DNA of 45,402 nt from SIG603 sp964369415 (GTDB lineage Bacteria > Bacillota > Clostridia > Oscillospirales > Acutalibacteraceae): NCBI GenBank assembly GCA_964369415.1, contig CAYJFP010000017.1, positions 1-45,402 on the forward strand. The letters run 5' to 3'. The notes under the pieces are model-generated. The model was given only the letters and a program-made list of their open reading frames with translations. It searched no databases and was not told where the DNA came from. Of this stretch, positions 32,949 through 42,753 are shown in pieces. Made by a program: the position numbers and the translations under genes. Position 1 is the stretch's first letter, and each line of letters begins with the position of its first letter.

Positions 32949-35561
32949 ATGGCTGACTACTCACCTATGATGAAGCAATATTTTAGCATTAAAGAACAAA
33001 ATCCAAACAGTATTCTATTCTTTAGACTTGGTGATTTTTATGAAATGTTCTTTAGTGATGCAAAGCTTGCCTCTAAAGAGTTAGAATTAACTTTAACAGG
33101 TAGAGACTGCGGACAAGACGAAAGGGCACCCATGTGTGGAGTGCCCTTTCACAGTGCGGACGCATATATTGCAAAACTTGTAAATAAAGGCTATAAAGTT
33201 GCGATTTGCGAGCAAACCGAGGACCCCGCTACCACAAAAGGAATAGTTAAACGAGAAGTCGTTAGAGTTATTACTCCCGGAACCGTTTTAGAGGGCAGTA
33301 TGCTTGACGAATCTAAGAATAACTTTATATGTTCTACTTTTTATAGTGAAAATACCGTTTCGATTAGCTTTGCTGATATTTCTACAGGCGAATTATATTG
33401 TACAGATTATACTGCAAAGAAAAAAAGTGATGTCTTTGAGTTTTGTGTAGACCAGTTTTCAAGGTTCATGCCAAAAGAGATACTCATTAACAGCGAAGTT
33501 TTTGACTTAAAAGGTCTTGATGATTTTATAAGGGACAAACTTTCGGCTCTTATCGAGTGCATGGACGACTATGTTTATCAGAAAGATTTTGCTAAAGATA
33601 ACATTTTAAAGGTTTTTGATAAAAGTGCCTTCAAAAGTGAAGAGGTGCTAAGTCATAGTGGTGTGACGGGTTCTCTTTCGGCGCTTGTTTCCTATCTTTC
33701 GGACACGCAAAAAAGAGGTATGGAGAGAATAACAAGCGTTAATTACTATGTAGAAGATAGCCACTTGAGGCTTGATATAAATGCAAGAAGAAACCTTGAA
33801 CTCTTAGAAACTTTAAGAAATAGAGAGAAAAAAGGCTCGCTTTTATGGGTGATGGACAAGACCAAAACTGCAATGGGAAAAAGGCTGATGAGGTCATGGA
33901 TAGAACAGCCACTTGTAAACCCAGTTAAGATTGATTTAAGGCAAAATGCCACTGAAGAATTATATCAAAACAGGTATCTTTTAGATGAGTTATTAGAGGA
34001 ACTTGCCGATATTTTTGACATTGAAAGAATAATGACAAGAATTGTTTACGGCACGGCTAACGGTAAAGAATTAAGAGCGCTTTGCACAGCTTTTTCTAAA
34101 TTTCCAAAAATAAAGGCACTGCTTTCAAAGGTGAATTCTAAGTATCTAAATGACATAGCTTCAAGAATAGACTTGCTTGAAGACATGTGCAATTTGATAG
34201 ACATAAGCATAGTCGATGACCCACCTTTTACAATTAGAGAGGGCGAAATTATAAGAGAAGGCTATAGTGAAGAACTTGATGTGATTAAGTCAGACATGAA
34301 TTCTTCCGTAAGTGTGACTGCTCAAATTGAAGCAAGAGAAAAGGAAAAGACGGGAATTCCAAAGCTTAAAGTTTCATATAACAGAGTGTTTGGCTATTAT
34401 ATCGAAGTTACAAATATGTACAAAGATTTAGTGCCAGCTGAATATATAAGAAAACAGACGCTGACAAACTGCGAGAGATACATAACTGAAGAACTCAAAA
34501 TAATTGAAAGCCGAATTTTAGGTGCAAAAGACAAGGCGATACACTTAGAAGGTATACTGTTTGAAGAGATAAGAAAAACTGTTGCAAATGAACTTATAAG
34601 AGTCCAAAACACAGCCAAGGCGATTGCCGAGCTTGATGTAATTTGCTCTTTTGCCTTTATATCTATCAAAAACGACTATGTAAGACCAACGATTACCATG
34701 AACGGCAATATCTACATAAAAAACGGTAGACATCCTGTTGTTGAGAATTTGTTAAGTGATTCAAGATTCGTCCCGAATGATAGTGAAATGGACATGAGCG
34801 AAAACAGAATAAACGTGATAACAGGGCCTAATATGGCGGGTAAATCCACGTTTATGAGACAAGTTGCCGTCATTGTTATAATGGCGCAAATGGGCTGTTT
34901 TGTTCCGGCTTCGTCTGCTAATATCGGAATTGTGGACAAAATTTTTACAAGGGTTGGTGCATCAGATGATTTAGCTGCGGGAAACTCTACATTTATGATA
35001 GAGATGACCGAGCTTTCGGACATACTCAAAAATGCAACAAAGGACAGTCTAATCATACTAGACGAAATTGGAAGGGGAACATCTACATTTGATGGAATGA
35101 GTATAGCAAGGGCGGTTTTAGAGTATATTTATAATACTAAATATATTGGAGCTAAAACTTTGTTTGCGACTCATTATCATGAACTTACTGACCTTGAAAA
35201 ACTTCTACCAGGAATTAAGAATTACAATATAGCCGTTAAAAAAAGAGGTGACGACATCACCTTTTTAAGAAAAATTATAAGAGGCGGATGTGACGATAGC
35301 TATGGTATTCAGGTTGCAAAACTTGCCGGAGTGCCTGAAAAAGTTATCGCTAGGGCAAAGGAGATTTTGCTTACGCTTGAAGAAGAGGGCCACATAAAGC
35401 CCGATAAAAGCATGAAAACATATGAAAAAGATGAGGTTCAAATAACACTTAATACACAGGAAAATGACGTTTTAGCAAAACTTAAAAGCGTAGATGTCAA
35501 TACACTAACACCGATTGAGTGCATGAATCTACTTTTTGAAATTTCAGGAATGATGAAGTAA
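32949..35561 (+). CDS. mutS: DNA mismatch repair protein MutS
   Basis: A full-length (870 aa) MutS. The mismatch-reading Phe and Glu are in FRLGDFYEMFF (about residues 25-35). The connector, lever and clamp domains follow. The ATPase has Walker A GPNMAGKSTFMRQ (about 625-637), STFMIEMTEL, Walker B LIILDEIGRGTSTFDGMS (about 698-715) and ATHYHELT. It recognises mismatches and recruits MutL, encoded 14 bp downstream. SD AAAGGATG precedes ATG 32949. Confidence 0.96.
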   Translation: MADYSPMMKQYFSIKEQNPNSILFFRLGDFYEMFFSDAKLASKELELTLTGRDCGQDERAPMCGVPFHSADAYIAKLVNKGYKVAICEQTEDPATTKGIVKREVVRVITPGTVLEGSMLDESKNNFICSTFYSENTVSISFADISTGELYCTDYTAKKKSDVFEFCVDQFSRFMPKEILINSEVFDLKGLDDFIRDKLSALIECMDDYVYQKDFAKDNILKVFDKSAFKSEEVLSHSGVTGSLSALVSYLSDTQKRGMERITSVNYYVEDSHLRLDINARRNLELLETLRNREKKGSLLWVMDKTKTAMGKRLMRSWIEQPLVNPVKIDLRQNATEELYQNRYLLDELLEELADIFDIERIMTRIVYGTANGKELRALCTAFSKFPKIKALLSKVNSKYLNDIASRIDLLEDMCNLIDISIVDDPPFTIREGEIIREGYSEELDVIKSDMNSSVSVTAQIEAREKEKTGIPKLKVSYNRVFGYYIEVTNMYKDLVPAEYIRKQTLTNCERYITEELKIIESRILGAKDKAIHLEGILFEEIRKTVANELIRVQNTAKAIAELDVICSFAFISIKNDYVRPTITMNGNIYIKNGRHPVVENLLSDSRFVPNDSEMDMSENRINVITGPNMAGKSTFMRQVAVIVIMAQMGCFVPASSANIGIVDKIFTRVGASDDLAAGNSTFMIEMTELSDILKNATKDSLIILDEIGRGTSTFDGMSIARAVLEYIYNTKYIGAKTLFATHYHELTDLEKLLPGIKNYNIAVKKRGDDITFLRKIIRGGCDDSYGIQVAKLAGVPEKVIARAKEILLTLEEEGHIKPDKSMKTYEKDEVQITLNTQENDVLAKLKSVDVNTLTPIECMNLLFEISGMMK

Positions 35562-35575
35562 ACAGGAGGAAAAAA

Positions 35576-37516
35576 GTGGCGAAAATACAGGTTCTTGACA
35601 AACATTTAGCAGAGCTTATCGCAGCCGGAGAAGTGGTCGAACGCCCGTCTTCGGTGATAAAAGAGCTTACAGAAAACTCGATAGACGCAGGTGCAACCTT
35701 GATAACAGTTGAGATTAGACGAGGTGGCGTTAGCTATATCAGAGTTAGCGATAACGGGCACGGAATAGTTAAAGAAGATGTTCCGACTGCCTTTCTTCGT
35801 CATGCAACCAGTAAGATTAAATCGCAAGACGATTTAGACGCCATTGCCTCATTAGGTTTTAGAGGAGAAGCCTTGGCTTCTATTTCGGCGGTTTCTCACG
35901 TCGAACTCGTCACCAAAACGGCAGAAGATACTCTTGGCACAAAAATAATGATTCACGGCGGAGACACCGAATATATAGAAGATACTGGCTGTCCTGAAGG
36001 CACGAGCATAATCGTGAGAGACATTTTTTACAATGTTCCAGCTAGGATGAAATTTCTTAAAAAAGATGTGGGCGAGGGCAACGCAGTAGCCGCAATTATG
36101 GATAAAATTGCACTTTCTCACCCTGAAATTTCGATTAGATTCATAAGAGATGGAAAAGAAGTTTTGCACACACAAGGGGATGGCAAGCTTTCATCGGCTA
36201 TTTACAGTGTGTATGGCAGAGAATTTTTAAACGGACTTACTGAAATTGAATACAGCCTTGGTGGAATTAACATCAAAGGTTTTATATCAAAACCTCAAAG
36301 CGCAAGGTCAAATCGAACCATGCAAAACGTGTTTATAAATGGTCGTTATATCAAAAGTAGAACAGCGATAGCGGCGCTTGATGAAGCCTATAAAAACACA
36401 ATAACAGTGGGTAAATTTCCCGCTTGTGTCCTTCATATGGAGATGGGATTTGGGCTTTTGGATGTAAATGTTCATCCAGCGAAACTCGATGTAAGATTCA
36501 TAAATGAAAAGCCGATTTTCGATGTAATATATCACGGTGTAAAAACCGCATTGTCATCGAAAGAAGATTTTAAAGAGCTTAAAATTGCAAAAGCACCAGT
36601 AGTAGTTGAACCTATCATAGAGCATAAACAAATGGTGATTGAGACACGAAAATGGGAAGAAAAGCCATCGTATAAACCTATTCCTAAAAATGAAGTGCAA
36701 AGCACCATGCCGACATACCAGAGTTATACAAAAAATATTGACATAAAAGCGTATGATACGCTAAATGACAGTGAGTCACAAGATGTTAAGCAGATTCAAA
36801 TAACTACAAAATTAGAGAATATAATTGAAAATGTCATAGAACCTGTTCCCGTGATTAAAGAGGAAAAACCGCCTTTAGAAATGGCGGAAGAGGAAGCTAA
36901 AGAAGTCGCAATTTTTGCCGAAGAAGAGGAATTTTTAGAAGAAAAAACTTTGTTTTCTCATAAATATATAGGCGAAGCTTTTAACACTTATATAATTTCT
37001 GAGTATAAAGATGACTTGATGTTTATAGATAAACATGCGGCACACGAAAGACTTATTTATGAAAAATTGAAATCAAAAACAGATTTTTATGCACAAACAT
37101 TACTTTCGCCGATGACGGTCACACTTGAAAAACTAAGCTATGATGCTATTATAGATAAGCTTGATGAAGTTAATAAAAGTGGTTTTGAAATTGACGATTT
37201 TGGAAACGGAAATGTGATAGTTAGAAGCGTTCCCGCAGAGCTTACAGATAAAGATATTGAGAATATTATTGTAGAAATTGCAGGATATTTAGTTCAAAAT
37301 AGAAATGTGGTTAATAATGAATACATGGATAAAATTTACCATAGTGTAGCTTGTAAAGCGGCGATAAAGGGTAGAAGAAAATCAACAGATGAAGAACTAA
37401 TCGAACTTGCAAAACAGCTAGAGGCAAATAATTCAGTCAGGCATTGTCCTCATGGAAGGCCAATTTACTTACTTTTGAAAAGAAATGAAATAGAAAAACA
37501 TTTTGAAAGAACTTAG
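35576..37516 (+). CDS. mutL: DNA mismatch repair protein MutL
   Basis: A 646-aa MutL. The N-terminal GHKL ATPase has ELTENSIDAGAT, DNGHGI and GFRGEALASIS. A low-conservation linker (about residues 335-460) precedes the C-terminal dimerisation/endonuclease domain with IDKHAAHERLIYE (about 482-494), ACKAAIKGRR and CPHGRPI. The endonuclease motif is usually DQHAxxExxxxE; the Gln is Lys here, a substitution I believe occurs in other clostridia too. It starts at GTG 35576 with a strong AGGAGG. It nicks the new strand, as expected in bacteria without MutH. Confidence 0.95.
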   Translation: MAKIQVLDKHLAELIAAGEVVERPSSVIKELTENSIDAGATLITVEIRRGGVSYIRVSDNGHGIVKEDVPTAFLRHATSKIKSQDDLDAIASLGFRGEALASISAVSHVELVTKTAEDTLGTKIMIHGGDTEYIEDTGCPEGTSIIVRDIFYNVPARMKFLKKDVGEGNAVAAIMDKIALSHPEISIRFIRDGKEVLHTQGDGKLSSAIYSVYGREFLNGLTEIEYSLGGINIKGFISKPQSARSNRTMQNVFINGRYIKSRTAIAALDEAYKNTITVGKFPACVLHMEMGFGLLDVNVHPAKLDVRFINEKPIFDVIYHGVKTALSSKEDFKELKIAKAPVVVEPIIEHKQMVIETRKWEEKPSYKPIPKNEVQSTMPTYQSYTKNIDIKAYDTLNDSESQDVKQIQITTKLENIIENVIEPVPVIKEEKPPLEMAEEEAKEVAIFAEEEEFLEEKTLFSHKYIGEAFNTYIISEYKDDLMFIDKHAAHERLIYEKLKSKTDFYAQTLLSPMTVTLEKLSYDAIIDKLDEVNKSGFEIDDFGNGNVIVRSVPAELTDKDIENIIVEIAGYLVQNRNVVNNEYMDKIYHSVACKAAIKGRRKSTDEELIELAKQLEANNSVRHCPHGRPIYLLLKRNEIEKHFERT

Positions 37517-37527
37517 GGAGCAAAAAC

Positions 37528-38469
37528 TTGGATAAAAAAATTAAAGTGATAGCCGTGGCGGGCCCTACGGCTTCGGGAAAAAGTGACTTAGCTGTAAAAA
37601 TAGCAAAAAAAATAGGCGGAGAAATTGTCTCCTGCGACTCCATGCAGATTTATAGGGATATGCAAATAGGAACCGCTAAAATAACCGAGGATGAAAAACA
37701 AGGGATAGAGCACTATTTGCTTGATTTTTTAGAGCCAGGTGAAAGATTTTCGGTTTCAGATTATGTGAAATTAGCGGATGAAGCAGTTAAAATCATAAAT
37801 AACAAAGGAAAAAACCCGATAATAGCGGGCGGTACGGGATTATATCTTAAGTCCTTCTTATACGGCGTGGACTTTAAAGATAATTCTAATAGCGAAAAAA
37901 TCAGAAAAGAACTTGAAGAAAAAGCGAATAACGGAGAAATCGAAACTTTATATGAAGAGCTTAAATCTTTAGATGAAAAAGCGGCAGAAAATATTCATAT
38001 AAACAATAAAAAAAGAGTAATCAGAGCACTTGAATACTGCTTAACAACAGGGGAAAAGTTCTCTTTGCAATATAAAATAGAAGAATCAAAATACGATTTT
38101 CTCTTTCTGTGTTTATCTTACAAAAATAGACAAACACTGTATGATATAATAGATAAGCGTGTAGATTTAATGATAGAAAAAGGGCTTTTGGATGAAGCTA
38201 AACGTTTTATGTATTTATCTGAATGCGAAAACACATCGTATCAAGCAATAGGATACAAGGAGTTTTATCCATACTTAAAAAACGAAATAAGCTATGAAGA
38301 AGCACTGGAAAATGTTAAAAGAGAAACAAGAAGATATGCCAAAAGGCAAATAACATGGTTTAAAGGGCAAAAAGATGTAAATTGGCTTTATATAGATGAT
38401 TTTGAAAATAAAGAAGCAGTTTATAACGAGGCACTAAATATTTGCAAGGACTTTTTAAACAAGGACTAA
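37528..38469 (+). CDS. miaA: tRNA dimethylallyltransferase MiaA
   Basis: A 313-aa MiaA that transfers dimethylallyl to A37 of tRNAs reading UNN codons. The P-loop is VAGPTASGKSDLAV (about residues 8-21). DSMQIYRDMQIGTAKIT (about 36-52), GGTGLYLKSFLYG (about 101-113) and a C-terminal RYAKRQITWF (about 271-280) are family blocks. It starts at TTG 37528, 7 nt after TAGGGAG. The hfq gene that often follows miaA is absent here. Confidence 0.95.
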   Translation: MDKKIKVIAVAGPTASGKSDLAVKIAKKIGGEIVSCDSMQIYRDMQIGTAKITEDEKQGIEHYLLDFLEPGERFSVSDYVKLADEAVKIINNKGKNPIIAGGTGLYLKSFLYGVDFKDNSNSEKIRKELEEKANNGEIETLYEELKSLDEKAAENIHINNKKRVIRALEYCLTTGEKFSLQYKIEESKYDFLFLCLSYKNRQTLYDIIDKRVDLMIEKGLLDEAKRFMYLSECENTSYQAIGYKEFYPYLKNEISYEEALENVKRETRRYAKRQITWFKGQKDVNWLYIDDFENKEAVYNEALNICKDFLNKD

Positions 38470-38482
38470 GATGGAGTATTAA

Positions 38483-39787
38483 ATGAAAATTGAAAGTAAT
38501 TTGATAAGAAAAATAGGCGCAACCGCATTGGGTGTGTTTATTATCATATATATTATTTATCAGTGGATAGTGGTAAGTTATACGGGTGTTAGCACTGAAA
38601 CAGCGATGTACACTAAAGTTTCTGATACTATAAACACACAGGCTTGGTTTGTAAGAGACGACAAGATAGTGACATCCACCGAAAAAGGCAATATCAGTTT
38701 CAATGTAAGTGACGGCGAAAAAGTTGCAAAAGGTGATGCGATTGCTAATATTTATGCAGATGAAGAAACTGCAGCAGCACTGTTACAGATAGAGAAAATT
38801 GAAGAAGAGATAAGTGATTTAGAGAATCTTACAAACTCTTTTACTCTTTACAATTTGGGTGAAGTACAGTTTGATTCGGCTATAAATGCAAAAATTACAG
38901 ATTTGCTTATAGATATAAATGAAAATGACTATGAAGGTTATTATGAAGGAAGAAATGATTTGGCAAACGTACTAAATCAAAGTAAAATAGTCACAGGTGA
39001 AGAAGAAGCTTTAATATATAGTCAAAGAATAAATGAATTAAACTCGCAAAAGCAAGATTTATTATCACTTCTTACATATCAAACGGGTTATATCTATAGT
39101 CCGTATTCTGGCTATTATGTTTCTGAAACTGATGGGTATGAAGAGAGTTTTGATTACGATGAGATTTTAGACATAAGCGTTTCAGATATTGAAAATATTG
39201 CTCCAAAAGAAAATAGTGACTTAACAATCGGTAGAGTTTCATCTTCTTTTGTATGGTATGTTGTCATGGTCATAAGTGAAGAGGATAACCTTAAATTAAG
39301 GTATGAAGATAGTATAGAATTAGCAGTTCCAGCAGTCTCGGACGATAAATTTAAGATGGATATTGAGGCTGTAAATTTTGACGAGGAAAGTGGAAATTAT
39401 GCTTTGGTTTTAAGCAGTAACATAATGAATGAAGAAATTGCTAGTCTTAGAAATGAAGAAGTAAGCTTGGTAGTTTCAGAGTATGAAGGCGTTTTGGTTA
39501 GTGAGGATAATATTCACTTTGAAACTGTTATAGAGGAAGTGTATGACGAAGACGGAAATGTTGTGGATGAAATTGAGCATGAAAATGTCAAAGGTGTATT
39601 TGTTAAATACGGTCAAAAAATAACTTTTGTCCAAATTTTTTCAGAAATTACGATAGATGGATATGCGGTATGTAAGCTGCAATTAGCCCAGAATGAAAAG
39701 GATATACTCGTAACAAACAGGAGTATAGAACTATACGACGAAGTCGTTGTGCAAGGTGATGATTTATATGATGGAAAAATATTATAA
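38483..39787 (+). CDS. HlyD-like membrane-anchored protein of the divisome region
   Basis: A 434-aa protein with one N-terminal membrane helix (about residues 12-32), a biotinyl/lipoyl-like half (GNISFNVSDGEKVAKGDAIA, about 67-86), a coiled coil (about 98-190) and C-terminal HlyD-like beta domains. Such proteins are annotated as efflux adaptor subunits, but no transporter is adjacent. Genes of this type occur just before yggS-sepF in many Clostridia, so an envelope or division role is as likely as export. yggS begins about 20 bp before its stop. The sequence is acidic, with many Asp/Glu. Confidence 0.72.
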   Translation: MKIESNLIRKIGATALGVFIIIYIIYQWIVVSYTGVSTETAMYTKVSDTINTQAWFVRDDKIVTSTEKGNISFNVSDGEKVAKGDAIANIYADEETAAALLQIEKIEEEISDLENLTNSFTLYNLGEVQFDSAINAKITDLLIDINENDYEGYYEGRNDLANVLNQSKIVTGEEEALIYSQRINELNSQKQDLLSLLTYQTGYIYSPYSGYYVSETDGYEESFDYDEILDISVSDIENIAPKENSDLTIGRVSSSFVWYVVMVISEEDNLKLRYEDSIELAVPAVSDDKFKMDIEAVNFDEESGNYALVLSSNIMNEEIASLRNEEVSLVVSEYEGVLVSEDNIHFETVIEEVYDEDGNVVDEIEHENVKGVFVKYGQKITFVQIFSEITIDGYAVCKLQLAQNEKDILVTNRSIELYDEVVVQGDDLYDGKIL

Positions 39788-40475
39788 TGAGGTAAAAGAA
39801 AATTATCTTAGAATATCTGAAGAAATAGAGAAAGCTGCATTTAAAGCAGGAAAAAACAAAAACGAGATTAATCTTTTAGCTGCAACGAAAACAGTAGATG
39901 TAGATAGGATTAACTATTTGATTAAATGCGGAGTTAAATTCATAGGAGAAAATAGAGTTCAAGAATTGCTATTAAAATATGACGATTATGATTTAAGTAG
40001 TTGTGATTTGCACTTTATAGGTAAACTTCAAACGAATAAAATTAAGTATATTGTAGACAGGGTAAGCTGTATTCATTCCATAGATAGTATGAATCAGATT
40101 AAGGAAATATCAAAAAAACTTAATGGTACGGATAAAAGTATGAAAATACTAATTGAAGTAAATATTGGCAAAGAAGAAAGCAAAGGTGGCATTATGCCCG
40201 AACAATTATACGAATTTATCGATGAAGCTAGAAGTTATGGTGGGATTCAGATAGATGGACTTATGTGTATTCCTCCAATTTGTGAGAAAAAATGTGAAAT
40301 AATTAACTATTTTACAGAAATGAACAAATATTATGTTGACATTAAGGGTAAAAAAATGGATAATATTAATATGAATGTTCTCTCGATGGGAATGTCAGAT
40401 GATTATAGTGAAGCGATAGAGTGTGGCTCTAATATGGTTAGGGTTGGCTCGGCTTTATTTGGAAGTAGAATATAA
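39768..40475 (+). CDS. YggS-family PLP homeostasis protein
   Basis: A 235-aa alanine-racemase-fold PLP-binding protein (YggS/YlmE/PROSC family), which buffers cellular pyridoxal phosphate. LLAATKTVDVDRI (about residues 26-38) contains the PLP lysine. FIGENRVQELLLKY, LHFIGKLQTNKIKY and GLMCIPP follow in the usual order, and MGMSDDYSEAIECGSNMVRVG is near the C terminus. ATG 39768 is chosen because AAGGTG (39753-39758) is then a 9-nt-spaced SD, giving a 20-bp overlap with the HlyD-like gene. It precedes sepF, as in Bacillus ylmE-sepF. Confidence 0.9.
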   Translation: MMEKYYNEVKENYLRISEEIEKAAFKAGKNKNEINLLAATKTVDVDRINYLIKCGVKFIGENRVQELLLKYDDYDLSSCDLHFIGKLQTNKIKYIVDRVSCIHSIDSMNQIKEISKKLNGTDKSMKILIEVNIGKEESKGGIMPEQLYEFIDEARSYGGIQIDGLMCIPPICEKKCEIINYFTEMNKYYVDIKGKKMDNINMNVLSMGMSDDYSEAIECGSNMVRVGSALFGSRI

Positions 40476-40494
40476 AAATATTTGGAGGATAAAA

Positions 40495-40971
40495 ATGGCC
40501 GGAATAGTAGATAAAATTCAGAAGTTATGGAACCCAACAGACGATGATTATGATGATTATATTGATGATGAAGAATTTGAAGATGAGTATGAAGAGCATA
40601 AGGCTAAAGAAATAAATTCATACAAGGAAGAACATGCTTCTCCATCACTTTTTAAAAAGAACAACAATAAAGTTGTAAATATGAATAAGGCACAACTTCA
40701 AGTGGTTGTATATAAACCTGTTTCTTTTGGCGATGACACTAGGGATATTGCTCAGGCGTTGATTAATAGAAATGCAGTTGTTGTGAATTTTGAAAGAACA
40801 CCTAAAGAGGAGTCGAGAAGAATTTTAGACTTTTTAAGCGGTGTAGCATTTGCACAAAGCGGAAAGATTAATAAAATTGCCACGGCGACTTACATTATAA
40901 CACCAAATAATGTAGATCTCACAGGCGATGAACTTTTTGACGAGTTTGAAAATAGCGGATATTACTTTTAA
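40495..40971 (+). CDS. sepF: Cell division protein SepF
   Basis: A 158-aa SepF that tethers FtsZ to the membrane. An N-terminal amphipathic helix (MAGIVDKIQKLW) is followed by a strongly acidic linker (about residues 16-38, mostly Asp/Glu/Tyr) and the C-terminal SepF domain (about 70-150: VYKPVSFGDDTRDIAQALIN, NFERTPKEESRRILDFLSG). The SD is TTGGAGG before ATG 40495; longer in-frame upstream starts lie inside yggS. ylmH starts 2 bp after its stop. Confidence 0.93.
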   Translation: MAGIVDKIQKLWNPTDDDYDDYIDDEEFEDEYEEHKAKEINSYKEEHASPSLFKKNNNKVVNMNKAQLQVVVYKPVSFGDDTRDIAQALINRNAVVVNFERTPKEESRRILDFLSGVAFAQSGKINKIATATYIITPNNVDLTGDELFDEFENSGYYF

Positions 40972-40973
40972 TC

Positions 40974-41705
40974 ATGGATGAATATTTTTTAAAGGCAAGA
41001 TTTGAAGATGCAAAAAAGCTTGCATTTAAGGGAACAAAGTTTATGGGCTTTTTTGACCCCGCTGAAGCGCAGTTTTTAAAATCACTTTCTAAAAAGGATA
41101 AAGACTGTGAGTTTTCGTTTTGGGGTGGATATGAAGAAGCTGAAAGAGTCTTCTTAGCAGTTTCAAGAGACTATATTACTAAAGAAGAGTTTCCACTAAA
41201 GGCAATAACGATTAGTTACCGAGAAGTCGATAAAATAAGCCATAGAGATTTTTTGGGAGCGTTTATGTCTCAGGGTGTAGAAAGAGCAGCTTTAGGTGAT
41301 ATGCTTATCGAAAAAGGTAGGGCGGTTGTCTTTGTAAGAGAAGAGCTAACGGATTATTTTCTAAAATCAATTACAAAAATTGCATCTCATGGAGTCAAAT
41401 GTAGTTTAGGCTTTGACAAAGATTTGCCACTTTCAAAAGAATTTTTAGATATAAACGGAGTAATAGCGTCAAACAGAGCAGATGCGGTTATTGCATTTTT
41501 AATAAAAAGCAGTAGGGAAAAGGCGGCTTTGCAGATAAAGATTGGAAATGTAAATGTAAACTATACAGAGATTGACTCTTTGACACATAAACTATGTGAA
41601 AACGATAAAATCTCTATCCGAGGGCATGGAAAGTTTATTGTAGAAGAAATAGGAACACTTACAAAAAAGGGAAGAATGATTATTAAGGGTAAAAAATACA
41701 TTTAA
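40974..41705 (+). CDS. ylmH: YlmH-family S4-domain RNA-binding protein
   Basis: A 243-aa YlmH. The N-terminal half has FFDPAEAQFLKSL and FWGGYEEAERVFL, and the middle has the typical RDFLGAFMSQGVERAALGDM (about residues 90-109). The C-terminal S4 domain (about 170-243) includes NYTEIDSLTHKLCENDKISI and RGHGKF. S4 proteins of this type act on stalled ribosomes or rRNA, and the gene is a standard part of the sepF-ylmH-divIVA division cluster. The SD lies inside the sepF end. Confidence 0.9.
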   Translation: MDEYFLKARFEDAKKLAFKGTKFMGFFDPAEAQFLKSLSKKDKDCEFSFWGGYEEAERVFLAVSRDYITKEEFPLKAITISYREVDKISHRDFLGAFMSQGVERAALGDMLIEKGRAVVFVREELTDYFLKSITKIASHGVKCSLGFDKDLPLSKEFLDINGVIASNRADAVIAFLIKSSREKAALQIKIGNVNVNYTEIDSLTHKLCENDKISIRGHGKFIVEEIGTLTKKGRMIIKGKKYI

Positions 41706-41719
41706 AGGGAGTAATACAT

Positions 41720-42601
41720 ATGTTAACTTTAAAACAAATCAGTGAAATTAGTTTCAGAAAATCATCTTTTAGCGGTTATAAACCTGAAGATGTAGATGAA
41801 TTTATTGACGAAGTAACCGAGTCTTATAAAACACTATCAAAAGAAAATCAGACTTATAAGGCTAAAGCTTCTGAATTGGCGGCGAAAAACAACGAATTAT
41901 TAGAAAAGCTGCATATTCTTGCAGAAAAAGTTGAAACATATAAAAACGATGAAGACGGAATTAAAGAAGCTTTATTAAGTGCGCAAAGAATGGGTGCAAC
42001 ATCGATTAGAGAAGCTAATCAAAAGGCTGACGACATTGTGTCACAGGCAAATAGAAAAGCAGATGACATGCTAGAAGAAGCTAAGAAAAAGTCGTCTGAC
42101 ATATTAGATGGATATCAAGAGAAAATTGCCGCTAAAGAAAGAGAACTTGATTTAATTAAACATCAGGTTACAAAATTTAGGTCGTCACTTTTTGATATGT
42201 ATAGAACACATTTAAGTGACATAGAGTCTATACCTGATTTTTCTGAGGAAATAGTTAAAAAGCAAGCTGCCGAAGTTAAAAAAGAAGAAAAAAAGATAGA
42301 AGAAGTTAAAGTAAATGAAATGGAAAAACCATTTAGAGTAGAAGAAGATATAGCAGACACAAAGCCGATTTCATTTGACGATATTGAAGAGCTTGATGAA
42401 AGTACTGATGAGCTTCTTGAAGAATACGAAAAAATGAGTTCTGAACCTGAAATAGACTATACGCCTGATTCAGTAACAAGTGAGAGTTTTCAGGAAATAG
42501 ATTTTGACGCGTATTCAGATATTCCTGAACTTCTTAAAAATAAGAATATGGATTTATTTGATACAGTTGAATTTGGAAACAAATTAGATTCAAAAAAATA
42601 A
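41720..42601 (+). CDS. divIVA: DivIVA-domain septum/pole protein
   Basis: A 293-aa DivIVA. The N-terminal lipid-binding domain has QISEISFRKSSFSGYKPEDV (residues 7-26). Long coiled coils follow (about 35-150). The C-terminal third (about 190-293) is acidic and probably disordered. The protein marks curved membranes and recruits division or sporulation partners. It closes the sepF-ylmH-divIVA set, with SD AAAGGGAG before ATG 41720, and a hairpin follows its stop. Confidence 0.9.
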   Translation: MLTLKQISEISFRKSSFSGYKPEDVDEFIDEVTESYKTLSKENQTYKAKASELAAKNNELLEKLHILAEKVETYKNDEDGIKEALLSAQRMGATSIREANQKADDIVSQANRKADDMLEEAKKKSSDILDGYQEKIAAKERELDLIKHQVTKFRSSLFDMYRTHLSDIESIPDFSEEIVKKQAAEVKKEEKKIEEVKVNEMEKPFRVEEDIADTKPISFDDIEELDESTDELLEEYEKMSSEPEIDYTPDSVTSESFQEIDFDAYSDIPELLKNKNMDLFDTVEFGNKLDSKK

Positions 42602-42614
42602 AATTAATTAATGC

Positions 42615-42655
42615 GAGGGTGAAGTAAAACTTGCTACAAGTTTTTTTCATTCCTC
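42615..42655 (+). terminator. Hairpin after divIVA, probable terminator
   Basis: Inner stem AAAACTTG/CAAGTTTT (42626-42633 with 42637-42644) has a 3-nt loop and is followed by more Ts. An outer arm GAGGGTGAA can pair with TTCATTCCTC (42646-42655) with one bulged T. The inner stem plus T run is terminator-like, and the outer arm could make it switchable. Confidence 0.5.
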
Positions 42656-42659
42656 TCAT

Positions 42660-42687
42660 TTGTTTGTGTAGTAAAATAGTTTAAAAT
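42660..42687 (+). promoter_or_regulatory. Promoter of lspA
   Basis: TTGTTT (42660-42665), a 16-bp spacer and TAAAAT (42682-42687). It leaves a leader of about 60 nt before ATG 42754, in which no known riboswitch is recognised. Confidence 0.45.
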
Positions 42688-42753
42688 AGAAAGGTGTACG
42701 TTTCTGCACGGTGATTCGGATTAGATTAAGTGTAGAATACGGATAAAACATTT

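Noticed and set aside
34712..35056. 114-codon minus-strand frame inside mutS
   Set aside because: It lies opposite the MutS ATPase domain; frames like this arise from the codon pattern of the real gene.
42711..42746. Tiny upstream frame (GTG to TAA) before lspA
   Set aside because: The SD spacing is too long and the peptide shows no attenuator-like codon run.
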